Source: Phycisphaerales bacterium (lineage in GTDB: Bacteria > Planctomycetota > Phycisphaerae > Phycisphaerales > UBA1924). Taken from it: a DNA stretch of 52,914 nt. A program made the position numbers and the translations under genes. The stretch lies in contig JAEPQP010000006.1 of assembly GCA_017640485.1 (NCBI GenBank), positions 1 through 52,914 on the forward strand, in the 5' to 3' direction. The notes under the pieces are model-generated. The model was not told the DNA's origin. It ran no database searches and was given only the letters and a program-made list of their open reading frames with translations. Below are positions 30,215-39,126 of the stretch, in pieces (the first letter of the stretch is position 1; the number at the start of each line of letters is the position of its first letter).

Positions 30215-31390
30215 CTAGATGCGTTCGAATCGGGATCCCGCTCGTTTGATTCGCCCTTGGATCTCCAGCATCGTTGCCGCGGCTCGCACTTGTCCTGGTT
30301 CGAGTCCGAGTTGCTCGGCGATTTGATCACCGGTTTTGGGTTCGCTGAGCGATTCAAGAATGCTCCGTCCAACCGGATCAACCTCTCCGATCGGTTCTTG
30401 AGTGTGCGGAGGGGATGGTTGAGAGGATTGCTGGGTGCTGATTGCACTGGAACGAGCGGGGTGATGACGCACGCCATGATTGAGGTGTCCGGCGGCGCTG
30501 CGTTCGAGAATCTCGATGATCTCCCCCGGCTCAGTGACCAGATGGGCTCCAGATTTCAGCAAATCGTTGCTGCCTCCTGAGGCGCTCGAGTCGATGCGTC
30601 CTGGGATCGCGAACACCTCTCGGCTGTGGTCTTCCACGGCGTGACGAGCCGTGATGAGCGCCCCGGATCGGCGTCCCGCTTCGATCACCAGTGTGCCGAG
30701 CGAGAGTCCTGAGATGATGCGATTCCGAGCCGGGAAGTTCTCGCTGCTGGGAGGGGTGTGGAACGGGAGTTCCGAGATGATCGCTCCGCCTTGCTCGACG
30801 ATTCGATCGAAGAGTTCTGCATTCTCCTTCGGGTAGACATGCCCGAGCCCGCAGCCCAGCACGACGAGCGTCTGACCACCCGCATTGATCGCGCCGAGAT
30901 GGGCGGCTGAGTCGATGCCTCTTGCACCTCCCGACACAATGGTGAACCCGGCGCTCGCGAGTGATCCAGCGAATCGCGATGCCTGTTCGGTGCCGTAGAT
31001 GGTGCATCTCCGAGATCCGACCATCGCAAGAGTGGGGGAGTGGGTTTCGGGGTCGATCGAGCCGCGGTATTGCAGGATCGGAGGCGCTCCAGGGATCGCG
31101 TGCAGCAGCGGGGGGTAGTGCTCGTCCATCATCGTGACGATCGAGCAGCCGGCATCTTCGAGGACCTTGAGCTCATCATCCACACGCGCACTCGCATCGG
31201 GACGCGAAGTCACGATGCCCGACGCGGTCCGCTGACCGATGCCTTCGACCCGCGTGAGTTGACTCTGCGACATCGACATCACCGCACTGGGAGAACCCGC
31301 GGCTTGGATCAGTCGATCAATCCGGACCGGACCCAATCCCTTGATGAGCGTTAACGCGAGCAGATCCCGGGATTCAGGGTTGGTGATCAT
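30215..31390 (-). CDS. dprA: DNA processing protein DprA (Smf)
   Basis: 391 residues from ATG 31390. A helix-hairpin-helix-type N-terminus ('LTLIKGLGPVRIDRLI') is followed by the Rossmann-like DprA core: 'AMVGSRRCTIYG', 'IVSGGARGIDSAAH', 'VVLGCGLGHVYPKEN', 'ISELPFHTPPSSENFPARNR', 'VIEAGRRSGALITARHA' and 'EVFAIPGRID'. The C-terminus has a winged-helix-like tail ('SILESLSEPKTGDQIAEQLG'). It loads RecA on incoming single-stranded DNA in transformation. Its start overlaps the stop of the lipoprotein-like gene by four bases (ATGA), indicating coupling. A Ser/Gln/His-rich linker of about 45 residues separates core and tail. Confidence 0.95.
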   Translation of the reverse strand: MITNPESRDLLALTLIKGLGPVRIDRLIQAAGSPSAVMSMSQSQLTRVEGIGQRTASGIVTSRPDASARVDDELKVLEDAGCSIVTMMDEHYPPLLHAIPGAPPILQYRGSIDPETHSPTLAMVGSRRCTIYGTEQASRFAGSLASAGFTIVSGGARGIDSAAHLGAINAGGQTLVVLGCGLGHVYPKENAELFDRIVEQGGAIISELPFHTPPSSENFPARNRIISGLSLGTLVIEAGRRSGALITARHAVEDHSREVFAIPGRIDSSASGGSNDLLKSGAHLVTEPGEIIEILERSAAGHLNHGVRHHPARSSAISTQQSSQPSPPHTQEPIGEVDPVGRSILESLSEPKTGDQIAEQLGLEPGQVRAAATMLEIQGRIKRAGSRFERI

Positions 31391-31857
31391 TCTTCGAATG
31401 ACTCGACAAGATCGACCTTCGCATAGCCCTTGTTTTTGGTCTTCTCGTTGTGTTCGAGGAGGCGACCAACAACTTCGATATCGGTGCCTGAACGAACGCT
31501 GGTCAGGGCGCGCATCAGCACGATCTGCTGTGTGTACTGGAACGCGGGATCGGGTCTGCGGATCGTTACAAACACCCGCTTGCCTTCGGGGGTCCGATCG
31601 GTCGCATCGATGCGGATCGACCATCCTGGAGACGGAGCTTGCATGACCAGCAACTTGCGTCCATCGAGTTCACGGACCGACATCAATGGGGCGCTCTGCA
31701 TCCGGAGAGCCGCGTCCTCGTCGCGCTCCCAAATCCGCTGGATGCACCCGCTGCTCGGGACCATAAGCGTGATCAGGAGCACGCATGAAAGCACCGCAAG
31801 CACGCTCGCATTTCGGCTTCGTCGACTTGTGGAGTGGTTGGTATGGATGCCGAGCAT
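31387..31857 (-). CDS. Putative lipoprotein or secreted protein upstream of dprA
   Basis: 156 residues from ATG 31857, chosen for GGGGAG nine bases upstream. A basic N-terminus ('STSRRSRNA') precedes a hydrophobic stretch (about 18-34) ending 'VPSSGC', a lipobox-like site with Cys at about residue 37. The rest is a small mixed domain with 'RKLLVMQAPSPGWSIRIDAT' and 'FVTIRRPDPAFQYTQQIVLM'. No family recognised. It is translationally coupled to dprA, but a functional tie to DNA uptake is only a guess. An upstream frame to 31920 is less likely because it would bury the signal. Confidence 0.7.
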   Translation of the reverse strand: MLGIHTNHSTSRRSRNASVLAVLSCVLLITLMVPSSGCIQRIWERDEDAALRMQSAPLMSVRELDGRKLLVMQAPSPGWSIRIDATDRTPEGKRVFVTIRRPDPAFQYTQQIVLMRALTSVRSGTDIEVVGRLLEHNEKTKNKGYAKVDLVESFEE

Positions 31858-31949
31858 GAAAGAATCTCCCCTGTGTTCGATATGTGTATGGTAGTGGGGA
31901 GAGAGACTCCATGCAAGCAAGAAGTCGAAGCGCGTCGTATGCGTGAGCG

Positions 31950-32303
31950 TTACGCGTAGAGATCCAGCACCCGACCGGTTGCTGGCTCGAGTTGTTGGTA
32001 CAGGCGTGTTTCCTTGGTCGCGACGACAGGATCGGGCTGAACCTCCAGCAACTCACCCAGATTTGGGAGCAGGGGGGTGGACATGGAACCCGCAGTCTTG
32101 GGGTGCGGGGATTCGTCGTGAACATGGATCTCTGAGAGCTCGAACTGATCGTGTCCACGCGATGCGATCCGGTTCGCTTGCAGGAAGCGGTGGAACGGAG
32201 CGGACCCAGGCGGAGCATCAAAGGCATCTCGCTGATCGACGGCTTTCACGCACCGAACGACGGGGTTGATCAGGTATTGGGATGACACGCCGGATACGGA
32301 CAT
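31950..32303 (-). CDS. Unknown soluble protein
   Basis: 117 residues. No membrane segment and no signal peptide. Notable stretches are 'LINPVVRCVKAVDQRDAFDA', 'PPGSAPFHRFLQANRIASR', and 'LLPNLGELLEVQPDPVVATK'. Codon choice (frequent GTC, CTC, ATC, GAT) matches neighbouring genes, better than the overlapping frames on the other strand. It starts at ATG 32303 with no strong ribosome site, and it is divergent from queA. No family recognised. Confidence 0.6.
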   Translation of the reverse strand: MSVSGVSSQYLINPVVRCVKAVDQRDAFDAPPGSAPFHRFLQANRIASRGHDQFELSEIHVHDESPHPKTAGSMSTPLLPNLGELLEVQPDPVVATKETRLYQQLEPATGRVLDLYA

Positions 32304-32488
32304 GCCAAAGGAGTTGCGAGCACAGAGCCGATCGAGGTGTGCACAGGCATGGTCCGGGAATACTGATCCGGATCACTCAGCAAGAGGATTCTATGGAGTC
32401 CCGCTGTGATCGCAGCGATCCGGATCATGCGGGATGTTGCATCAGCACAACACGAATCAAGCATCGGGTGTGGCGTACCATCCCCACG

Positions 32489-33628
32489 ATGCGGACTGAT
32501 GAACTCGACTTTGAACTCCCAGAATCGTTGATCGCGACGACCCCGGCTTCGCCGAGGGACTCATCTCGGCTGCTCGTGGTCTCTCGTTCAGACCCGAACC
32601 GACTCGAAGATCGTGTGTTCTCTGATCTCCCTTCGCTGCTCGCGCCGAGCGATCTGATGGTGTTCAACCGATCGAGCGTACTCCCGGCACGAATCAAAGG
32701 CGTGAACCAAGAGACCGGGGGGGGATTCGAGGCGCTGTACCTCTTTGAGGCTCCGGGGTCCGATGCCGATCGATTACTCTGGGTCGCGTATGTCAAGACC
32801 AAGCGTCCGCGCGTCGGTCGTCGGGTGGAGGTCTTTGATCCAAGCGGACAGAAGACGGGGGTGGTGCTGGAGTTTGTTGAGCAGTACCCAAGCGAAGGTC
32901 CGGGGGCATGGGTGCTGTCGGTCACAGGCGCTTCGGATGGATCAACCACGGATTCTGTGCTCTGCTCGATCGGTGGAACTCCGCTCCCGCCGTACATCGT
33001 GTCGCAGCGCAAGGCACGCGACGAGGTTGTTGATGATGAGCACGATCGCGACGCGTACCAGACGATGTACGCAGATCTCAACGATCCCGGCTCGGTCGCG
33101 GCTCCAACAGCGGGGCTGCATTTCACCGATCGGGTCATGAATGGACTCCAAGAACGACGCGTCTCCACCGCTGAGGTCGTGCTCCATGTCGGCGCGGGGA
33201 CCTTCAAACCGATCGATGCGGAGCATCTCGAGGATCATGACATGCACTCCGAGCAGTGCTCGATGGGATCAGCGCTGGACTCATTCAGGGACGGGAAACC
33301 CAATCTTGATGAATCGGGACGCGTGATTGCCGTGGGATCGACCAGTGCGCGGACGCTTGAGAGCTTCGCTCAGGTCCACAGATCGGGTGGTTCGATCAGC
33401 GGGCAGATGGATACGGACATCCTAATCTCGCCGGGGTATCAGTGGGAATGGGTCGATGGGATGGTGACCAACTTCCATCTCCCCCGATCCACGCTCATCG
33501 CGATGGTCGCGAGTCTGCTCGATGATCAAGGGAACGGGATCGAGCGGGTGCGATCGATCTATGCACACGCGATCCACAATCGGTACCGCTTCTTCAGCTA
33601 CGGCGACGCGATGCTGATTCTTCCTTGA
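32489..33628 (+). CDS. queA: S-adenosylmethionine:tRNA ribosyltransferase-isomerase
   Basis: 379 residues. It begins 'MRTDELDFELPESLIA' and shows 'DLMVFNRSSVLPARIKG', 'GTPLPPYI', 'YADLNDPGSVAAPTAGLHFT', 'VVLHVGAGTFKPI', 'VIAVGSTSARTLES' and 'MVTNFHLPRSTLIAMVASLL', the full QueA set. The 'Y..D.GSVAAPTAGLHF' motif has Asp-Pro in place of the usual residues between 'N' and 'G', a small variation. It adds the cyclopentene ring from SAM to preQ1 in tRNA wobble positions during queuosine synthesis. The frame is open upstream to 32282, but the conserved start is at 32489. Single gene, followed after 118 bases by murE. Confidence 0.95.
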   Translation: MRTDELDFELPESLIATTPASPRDSSRLLVVSRSDPNRLEDRVFSDLPSLLAPSDLMVFNRSSVLPARIKGVNQETGGGFEALYLFEAPGSDADRLLWVAYVKTKRPRVGRRVEVFDPSGQKTGVVLEFVEQYPSEGPGAWVLSVTGASDGSTTDSVLCSIGGTPLPPYIVSQRKARDEVVDDEHDRDAYQTMYADLNDPGSVAAPTAGLHFTDRVMNGLQERRVSTAEVVLHVGAGTFKPIDAEHLEDHDMHSEQCSMGSALDSFRDGKPNLDESGRVIAVGSTSARTLESFAQVHRSGGSISGQMDTDILISPGYQWEWVDGMVTNFHLPRSTLIAMVASLLDDQGNGIERVRSIYAHAIHNRYRFFSYGDAMLILP

Positions 33629-33746
33629 TCGTGGTATGGCGGTCGCGATGGATGTGGTACAGTGGAAAAGTGCCGATTCTGAGCACGCTGAGCCGATATG
33701 GACGACGCTGAGCACTGTGGAAAATGCTCATACCTAGGGTGAGTGG

Positions 33747-35312
33747 ATGAACCTGAGCATACTGATTCAAGATCTCGAACTCGCTGCGCTCAGTGAAGCG
33801 GAGAGCGCGGATCGCGTGCGGATCTGTGATCTGACGGAGGATTCGCGCACGGCGATGCCCGGCTCGTTGTTCATCGCGCGCAGCGGGACCAAGGACGATG
33901 GTTCGAAGCATCTCGATGAAGCGATCCACGCCGGGGCGGTTGCTGTGGTGACCGATCGGCGCGATGCATGCTTGCCCGATGGGACGCACGCGAACCTCTA
34001 CCACGCGCCGAATGCGGCTCAGATCGGTGCGATCATCGCCGAGCGTTTCTACGGCCAGCCGAGTCAGCAGCTCAGAGTCGCTGGGGTGACCGGGACCAAC
34101 GGGAAGACCACCATTGCGCATCTCACGCAGCAGGTGCTGCGGCACGCAAAGCTCAAGTGCGGGCTCATCGGGACAGTCGAGATCGACGACGGTCGTGAGC
34201 GGAGCAGTGCATCGATGACCACGCCTCCAGCGATCGAGCTGAGCAGAACACTCGCGACGATGGTTGAGCATGGATGCGGTGCGTGCTCGATGGAAGTGTC
34301 GAGTCACGCGCTCGATCAGGGACGCACGAGTGCGGTTTCGATTGATGCCGCGGGATTCACGAACCTGACCGGGGATCATCTGGACTACCACAAGACGCTC
34401 GAAGAGTACGGCCGGGTCAAAGCGACACTCTTCTCGAGTCTCCGCGCTGGTGCACAAGCCGTGATCAATATCGATGATCCTTCGAGCGGACTTATGTTGC
34501 AAGCGTGCGGAGCAGGCGTGAACATTGATCGCTGTTCGATGTCCGATGACTCGGCTGATTGGTTCGGGACGATTACGGATCGATCGCTCGATGGGATGCA
34601 GCTCAGTATCCAGTCCCCGATCGGAACAATCGAACAGCGCGTGCCGTTCTTTGGTGATTACAACGCGAGCAATGTGCTGATCTCGCTCGGACTCGCGGGG
34701 TCACTTCTCGCACGATCGGGTATGGATGAGCAGAGCCGAAGGTTGGTGCTTGAGGAATCGCTTCGGGATCTCAAACTCCCGAAGGGACGGCTCCAGCGTG
34801 CGGAGAGTCACGCAGACGATGTGCGGGTCTTTGTCGACTTTGCACACTCAGACGATTCGATCAGGAGTTCACTGAGCGCCCTGCGGAGCGTGCTCCCGGA
34901 TGATGCGTCGCTCTGGTGTGTGTTTGGTTGCGGCGGAGATCGGGACCGGACCAAGCGGCCTCGGATGGGACAGGCGGCGTGCGATGGATCGGATCGCGTG
35001 GTGCTGACAAGTGATAATCCACGCAGCGAAAATCCGTCAAGGATTGTCGATGATGTGCTTTCCGGATTGGATGCTTCTCAGCGAGCGAAGGTGGAGGTCC
35101 AGATAGACCGATCCCACGCGATCCGCTTTGCGATCGAGCACGCACAATCCGGCGATGTCATTGTGATCGCGGGCAAGGGGCACGAGTCCGAGCAGATCAT
35201 GCTTGGCGCATCGGGTGAACTCGTCGCGCATGAGTTTGATGACGCAGCGCACGCGAGGGTAGAGCTGCAGACCCGGCGCGCGACTGCACAACGAACCGAG
35301 GAGATCGCATGA
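33747..35312 (+). CDS. murE: UDP-N-acetylmuramoyl-L-alanyl-D-glutamate ligase
   Basis: 521 residues. N-terminal UDP-substrate domain; ATP-binding 'GVTGTNGKTTIAHLTQQVL'; 'TTPPAIELSRTLATM'; the ligase core ('FTNLTGDHLDYHKTLEEYG'); and the C-terminal 'LTSDNPRSENP'. The D-N-P-R motif is the one found in enzymes that add meso-diaminopimelate. It extends the peptidoglycan stem peptide in the cytoplasm. The stop overlaps the murF start (ATGA), so murE-murF-mraY form a tight operon. This shows that the organism keeps peptidoglycan precursor synthesis. A mild insertion of about 30 residues in the C-terminal part is seen relative to E. coli. Confidence 0.96.
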   Translation: MNLSILIQDLELAALSEAESADRVRICDLTEDSRTAMPGSLFIARSGTKDDGSKHLDEAIHAGAVAVVTDRRDACLPDGTHANLYHAPNAAQIGAIIAERFYGQPSQQLRVAGVTGTNGKTTIAHLTQQVLRHAKLKCGLIGTVEIDDGRERSSASMTTPPAIELSRTLATMVEHGCGACSMEVSSHALDQGRTSAVSIDAAGFTNLTGDHLDYHKTLEEYGRVKATLFSSLRAGAQAVINIDDPSSGLMLQACGAGVNIDRCSMSDDSADWFGTITDRSLDGMQLSIQSPIGTIEQRVPFFGDYNASNVLISLGLAGSLLARSGMDEQSRRLVLEESLRDLKLPKGRLQRAESHADDVRVFVDFAHSDDSIRSSLSALRSVLPDDASLWCVFGCGGDRDRTKRPRMGQAACDGSDRVVLTSDNPRSENPSRIVDDVLSGLDASQRAKVEVQIDRSHAIRFAIEHAQSGDVIVIAGKGHESEQIMLGASGELVAHEFDDAAHARVELQTRRATAQRTEEIA

Positions 35313-36721
35313 CCGGGTTGGATTGGAAGACGATCAAAGAGTGCACTTCGGGACGATGGGCGATCGATCCAAACGCGGATCAGGATCCTCCGGTCGGTCT
35401 TGCGATCGACTCGCGCGAGCTCAAGCGCGGGCAAGCGTTTGTTGCGTATGTCGGCGCTCAGGTTGATGGACACACCTATCTGAGCAGCGCCCAGCGTCAG
35501 GGTGCCGCGTTGTGCATCGTGACCAACGAGCACGCGATCCCGGATGACTACGCGACCCCAACGCTGGTTGTCGATGACGCGACAGACGCGATCACCGAAC
35601 TCGCTTCGCGATGGAGAGCACTGCTCAGCGGGACCGTCATCGGCGTCACAGGATCCAATGGCAAGACCACCACGACGCGCCTGATCCACGCCGTGCTTTC
35701 CAATGATGGACCAAGCTGGGTCTCCTCGAAGAGCCACAACAACGCGATCGGCGTCCCGATGTCCATCCTGAACACCCCGATCGAATCAAAGTACGCGATC
35801 TTCGAGCTCGGAACCTCGAGTCCCGGAGAGATCGCGGATCGAGCGGCCTTGGTCAAACCAGACATCGGGGTCATCACCTCGATCGGCAGAGCGCATCTTG
35901 AGGAACTCGGATCTATCCAGGGCGTGTGCGTTGAGAAATCCAGCATGCTGGCGCATGTCGGCGCGAAAGCAATCATCCCGGACTCGATCCCTGAGCTTGA
36001 TCATGCAATCGCTGGATTGGATTCTTCATGCGAAACGCAGCGCGTCTCAACGGATGCACTGGAAGGGATCGAACTCAACGAACAGAGTGTGTCGTTCGTG
36101 CTCGATGGAACGCGCTTTCAAGCGCCGGTCCCGGGTATCCACAACGCGTCCAACGCGCTCATGGCGATCATGGTCGGACGAGCAGTCGGCATGAATGATG
36201 AATCGATCGCTCAAGGACTCGCGGGCGCATCGCTCCCAGAGATGCGACTTGATCGCGTCGAGATCCCCACGGCTGCAGACCCCATCGTCCTCTACAACGA
36301 TGCGTACAACGCAAACCCCGACTCGACGCGCGCAGCGCTCGCGTTCTTTGGATCGCTCCCATCAAACGCAGACCGCGTCATCGTGCTGGGGGACATGCTC
36401 GAACTCGGTGACTCCGCTCAATCAGAGCATGAATCGCTACTCAAAGATCTTGATCGGAGCATCGGTCGTTTCGTGTGTGTGGGACAGTCCTACAGCGATG
36501 CGATTGGGAAGCTTGCGATCGAAGGGATCGAATCGCACATCCAGCATGATCAGTTCACGATGACGGAGATCGCGCGTTCGATCAAGCCGGGTGATCTGGT
36601 CTTGCTCAAGGGATCGCGTGGGATTGGTCTGGAGCGGTTGGTGTATATCCTCATCAATCGGCATACGCCGTTTGCCAAAATCGGTGTTCGTAAGACACTC
36701 GAGGATCCTGCTCAACCATGA
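35309..36721 (+). CDS. murF: UDP-N-acetylmuramoyl-tripeptide--D-alanyl-D-alanine ligase
   Basis: 470 residues. An N-terminal domain with 'GLAIDSRELKRGQAFVAYVG', the P-loop 'GVTGSNGKTTTTRLIHAVL', then 'NNAIGVPMSILNTP' and 'YAIFELGTSSPGEIADRAAL' typical of MurF, the C-terminal 'YNDAYNANPDSTRAALAFFG', and 'VIVLGDMLELGDSAQSEHE'. It adds D-Ala-D-Ala to the UDP-MurNAc-tripeptide. It is coupled to murE and mraY by 4-base overlaps on both sides, which supports the assignment independently of the motifs. Confidence 0.96.
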   Translation: MTGLDWKTIKECTSGRWAIDPNADQDPPVGLAIDSRELKRGQAFVAYVGAQVDGHTYLSSAQRQGAALCIVTNEHAIPDDYATPTLVVDDATDAITELASRWRALLSGTVIGVTGSNGKTTTTRLIHAVLSNDGPSWVSSKSHNNAIGVPMSILNTPIESKYAIFELGTSSPGEIADRAALVKPDIGVITSIGRAHLEELGSIQGVCVEKSSMLAHVGAKAIIPDSIPELDHAIAGLDSSCETQRVSTDALEGIELNEQSVSFVLDGTRFQAPVPGIHNASNALMAIMVGRAVGMNDESIAQGLAGASLPEMRLDRVEIPTAADPIVLYNDAYNANPDSTRAALAFFGSLPSNADRVIVLGDMLELGDSAQSEHESLLKDLDRSIGRFVCVGQSYSDAIGKLAIEGIESHIQHDQFTMTEIARSIKPGDLVLLKGSRGIGLERLVYILINRHTPFAKIGVRKTLEDPAQP

Positions 36722-37902
36722 TCTATATCCTGCTTGACATCTTACGGAGCTGGCTCGTCGAGAAAGAGCTGTATTCGGTCTTCCGTGTTTTTGATGAGAT
36801 CCAGTTCCGGACGCTGATCTCTGCCGGGTTGTCGTTCGCGATTGTCGTGTTCTTCGGGAAGCGTGTGATCCGGATGCTGGTCCGATTGAAGATCGGTGAC
36901 GCGGGGGAAACAGATGCGGCTCTGCTCCGAGAGCACGCGGCGACGAAAGCGAATGTTCCCACGATGGGGGGGGTGCTGATCTGCGGCGCGATCTTCATCT
37001 CCACATTCTTGCTCGCTGATATCCGCGTCAATGTTGTGTATCTGGGATTGTTCACTCTTATGTGGATGGCGGTGGTGGGGGGCGCCGACGACTACCTCAA
37101 ACTCACCGCCGCGACACGCGGAACCGGTCGTCAGGGTCTGTACTCGTGGGAGAAACTGGTCTTCCAACTCGGGATCGGGTTGATCGTCGGTTTCTTTGTG
37201 TACCGGTACGGCATGCAAGCCGAGGGCGATTCGATCTCGCATGTACTCAATCTCCCGTTCCAGCGGACCTACGACCCGACGACGAAGTTCGCCGCGGATG
37301 GGTTGATCTATCTTGGTTTGCCGGTCTTCATGATCCTCTCGATGCTCGTCGTCGCGGGACTCTCCAACGCGGTCAACATGACCGACGGCATGGACGGGCT
37401 CGCGGCGGGGATCAGCGGGATTGTGTGCTTCGCGTTGATCCTGCTCACGCTCGTCGCGGGTCAACTCAGCTCGGCGCAGTACCTCTATGTGCCCTATGTC
37501 CCGATGGCGGATGAACTCGCGGTCATGTCCGGCGCGATGTTTGGCGCGTGCCTGGGATTCTTGTGGTGGAACTGCAAACCCGCTCAGATCTTTATGGGTG
37601 ACACCGGATCGCTCGCGCTCGGTGGGATGATCGGGTACATCGCGATCGTGATCCGTCAGGAGTTTGTCGTGCTGCTCATGTGCGGCGTGTTCATCTTCGA
37701 GATCCTGTCTGTGGTTTTGCAAGTCGGGTGGTTCAAGTACACACGCATCCGGACGGGGACCGGGAGACGCATTTTCCGAATCGCGCCGTATCACCATCAT
37801 CTCCATCAGGGAGGATGGGCTGAGAATCAGGTGGTCGCTCGGTTGTGGTTGATCTCGATCCTGCTCGTGGTCGTCGCGATGGCATCACTCAAACTTCGGT
37901 GA
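36718..37902 (+). CDS. mraY: Phospho-N-acetylmuramoyl-pentapeptide-transferase
   Basis: 394 residues, integral membrane protein of about ten helices. 'TKANVPTMGGVLICGAI', 'VVGGADDYLKLT', 'NAVNMTDGMDGLAAG', 'KPAQIFMGDTGSLALGG' and 'RIFRIAPYHHHLHQGGWAE' are the diagnostic MraY motifs, with the Asp pairs and the HHH loop. It transfers phospho-MurNAc-pentapeptide to undecaprenyl phosphate, the first membrane step of peptidoglycan synthesis. The start overlaps the murF stop. Its 3' end overlaps the convergent 37885 gene by 18 bases. The following genes of the usual division cluster (murD, ftsW, murG) are absent here. Confidence 0.97.
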   Translation: MIYILLDILRSWLVEKELYSVFRVFDEIQFRTLISAGLSFAIVVFFGKRVIRMLVRLKIGDAGETDAALLREHAATKANVPTMGGVLICGAIFISTFLLADIRVNVVYLGLFTLMWMAVVGGADDYLKLTAATRGTGRQGLYSWEKLVFQLGIGLIVGFFVYRYGMQAEGDSISHVLNLPFQRTYDPTTKFAADGLIYLGLPVFMILSMLVVAGLSNAVNMTDGMDGLAAGISGIVCFALILLTLVAGQLSSAQYLYVPYVPMADELAVMSGAMFGACLGFLWWNCKPAQIFMGDTGSLALGGMIGYIAIVIRQEFVVLLMCGVFIFEILSVVLQVGWFKYTRIRTGTGRRIFRIAPYHHHLHQGGWAENQVVARLWLISILLVVVAMASLKLR

Positions 37903-39126
37903 TATTTCTTCGATCAAGAGTCTCGGCTGCCGAAGAATAATCCGGTCCTGGATCGGGCCGTTGATTCCCGGATCGATGCGGATGATGAGCTCATCCGCAG
38001 TGTCCGGAAGATCGATGAGTATCTGCGATCCGCTGGTCTCGGAGTTCAGGCGGACGCTGTGGATGACGCTTGGTTCTGAGCTTGATGATCCAGCGAGGAT
38101 CTGGAGGATGCAGTCCGACCATGGACCGACGACCAGCTCTGCATTGCATGCAAAACGCGTCGTGTTGCGATCCAGCGAGTAGCGGATCTCAGATGGCGCG
38201 CGAAGATCCAGATCGTCGAGTCCGGAGTTCGGGATGCTCGATGCGTGGGTCTGGGGATCAGGAGTCCACGAGCGGCTGCCCGTTGGATTGACTGATTGAG
38301 GAAGTCTCGAAGCAAGCGGGACCATGTCGAGACGGGTGTGCTCGACATCGACCCCCGCAAACCGCTGAGAATCAAAGGTGAACCGGGTTGGGCGCGAGGG
38401 GGGGCGTTCGGGGTGAGCTCGATTCAACTGCAGAACTGTTCCCGATCCGATATCCGAATCGGTCGTGATGAGATCGCTGACCGCAAGACGGATGTGTCGA
38501 TCGAGATGGATGTAGACTCCGTCAATCTCAATCGGATCAATCGCGAGCTGGATCAGATTCACCTGATCGATCGGGAATGAGCGGACGGCTTCATCCGTCT
38601 CGATCACCACAACATCACTGATCGATTCGACAAACCCCGTAATGAGATCGTTGCTGTTCAGACGGATGACATCATCATCGGATTCAACCCTGCTCCCAGT
38701 GGGAATCCATCCAACGAGCAGATGATCGATCGATTCAATCGGGACCGATCGCGCAGCAGACTCAAAGGGGGTGATGAAGCGGATCAGATCAAGATCGTCT
38801 GATTCTTGGATGAGCACAGGGAGCCGTTGTTGATCGGTGAGTGTGAGAATCGCGTGCTCACCCGATCCATCAAACTCATATGCCCAATCTTCAGGTTGCT
38901 GCGACGGGAGCACAAAGAAAGTCTCGTCGATGGGCTTGCTCTGGTTCATCCCGCGCTGATCGAGATAGGTCAGGATCCCGTTCTGGATGCTCGGCGAACG
39001 GATCGAAGTGATCTTCAGATCGGTGGTGCAGAGATACCATTCGTCTGCTGCATGAGCAAGCGAGACAGCACACATGAGTGTTGAGAGCACGGCTGAGCGG
39101 GATGTGAACTTCATGGGGATGGTCAT
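37885..39126 (-). CDS. Secreted protein with NPCBM-like C-terminal domain
   Basis: 413 residues from ATG 39126; the next Met, at 39114, gives a neater signal peptide ('SAVLSTLMCAVSLAHA'). The start shares one base with the stop of the upstream gene (TGATG). The middle is beta-rich. The last 120 residues ('APSEIRYSLDRNTTRFACNA', 'WSDCILQILAGSSS', 'ELIIRIDPGINGPIQDRIIL') resemble NPCBM/NEW2 carbohydrate-binding modules. It is the last gene of a seven-gene run that begins with DUF58 at 50030. It is likely outside the cytoplasm. The link to the rest of the cluster is positional only. Confidence 0.7.
   Translation of the reverse strand: MTIPMKFTSRSAVLSTLMCAVSLAHAADEWYLCTTDLKITSIRSPSIQNGILTYLDQRGMNQSKPIDETFFVLPSQQPEDWAYEFDGSGEHAILTLTDQQRLPVLIQESDDLDLIRFITPFESAARSVPIESIDHLLVGWIPTGSRVESDDDVIRLNSNDLITGFVESISDVVVIETDEAVRSFPIDQVNLIQLAIDPIEIDGVYIHLDRHIRLAVSDLITTDSDIGSGTVLQLNRAHPERPPSRPTRFTFDSQRFAGVDVEHTRLDMVPLASRLPQSVNPTGSRSWTPDPQTHASSIPNSGLDDLDLRAPSEIRYSLDRNTTRFACNAELVVGPWSDCILQILAGSSSSEPSVIHSVRLNSETSGSQILIDLPDTADELIIRIDPGINGPIQDRIILRQPRLLIEEISPKFE

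Noticed and set aside
32282-32488. N-terminal extension of queA by 69 codons
   Set aside because: The conserved QueA N-terminus begins at 32489 and the extension overlaps the divergent gene start.
36742-37806. Long open frame antisense to mraY
   Set aside because: It is rich in Arg, His, Asp and Glu from the reverse reading of membrane codons, without domain or ribosome site; mraY motifs are complete on the plus strand.
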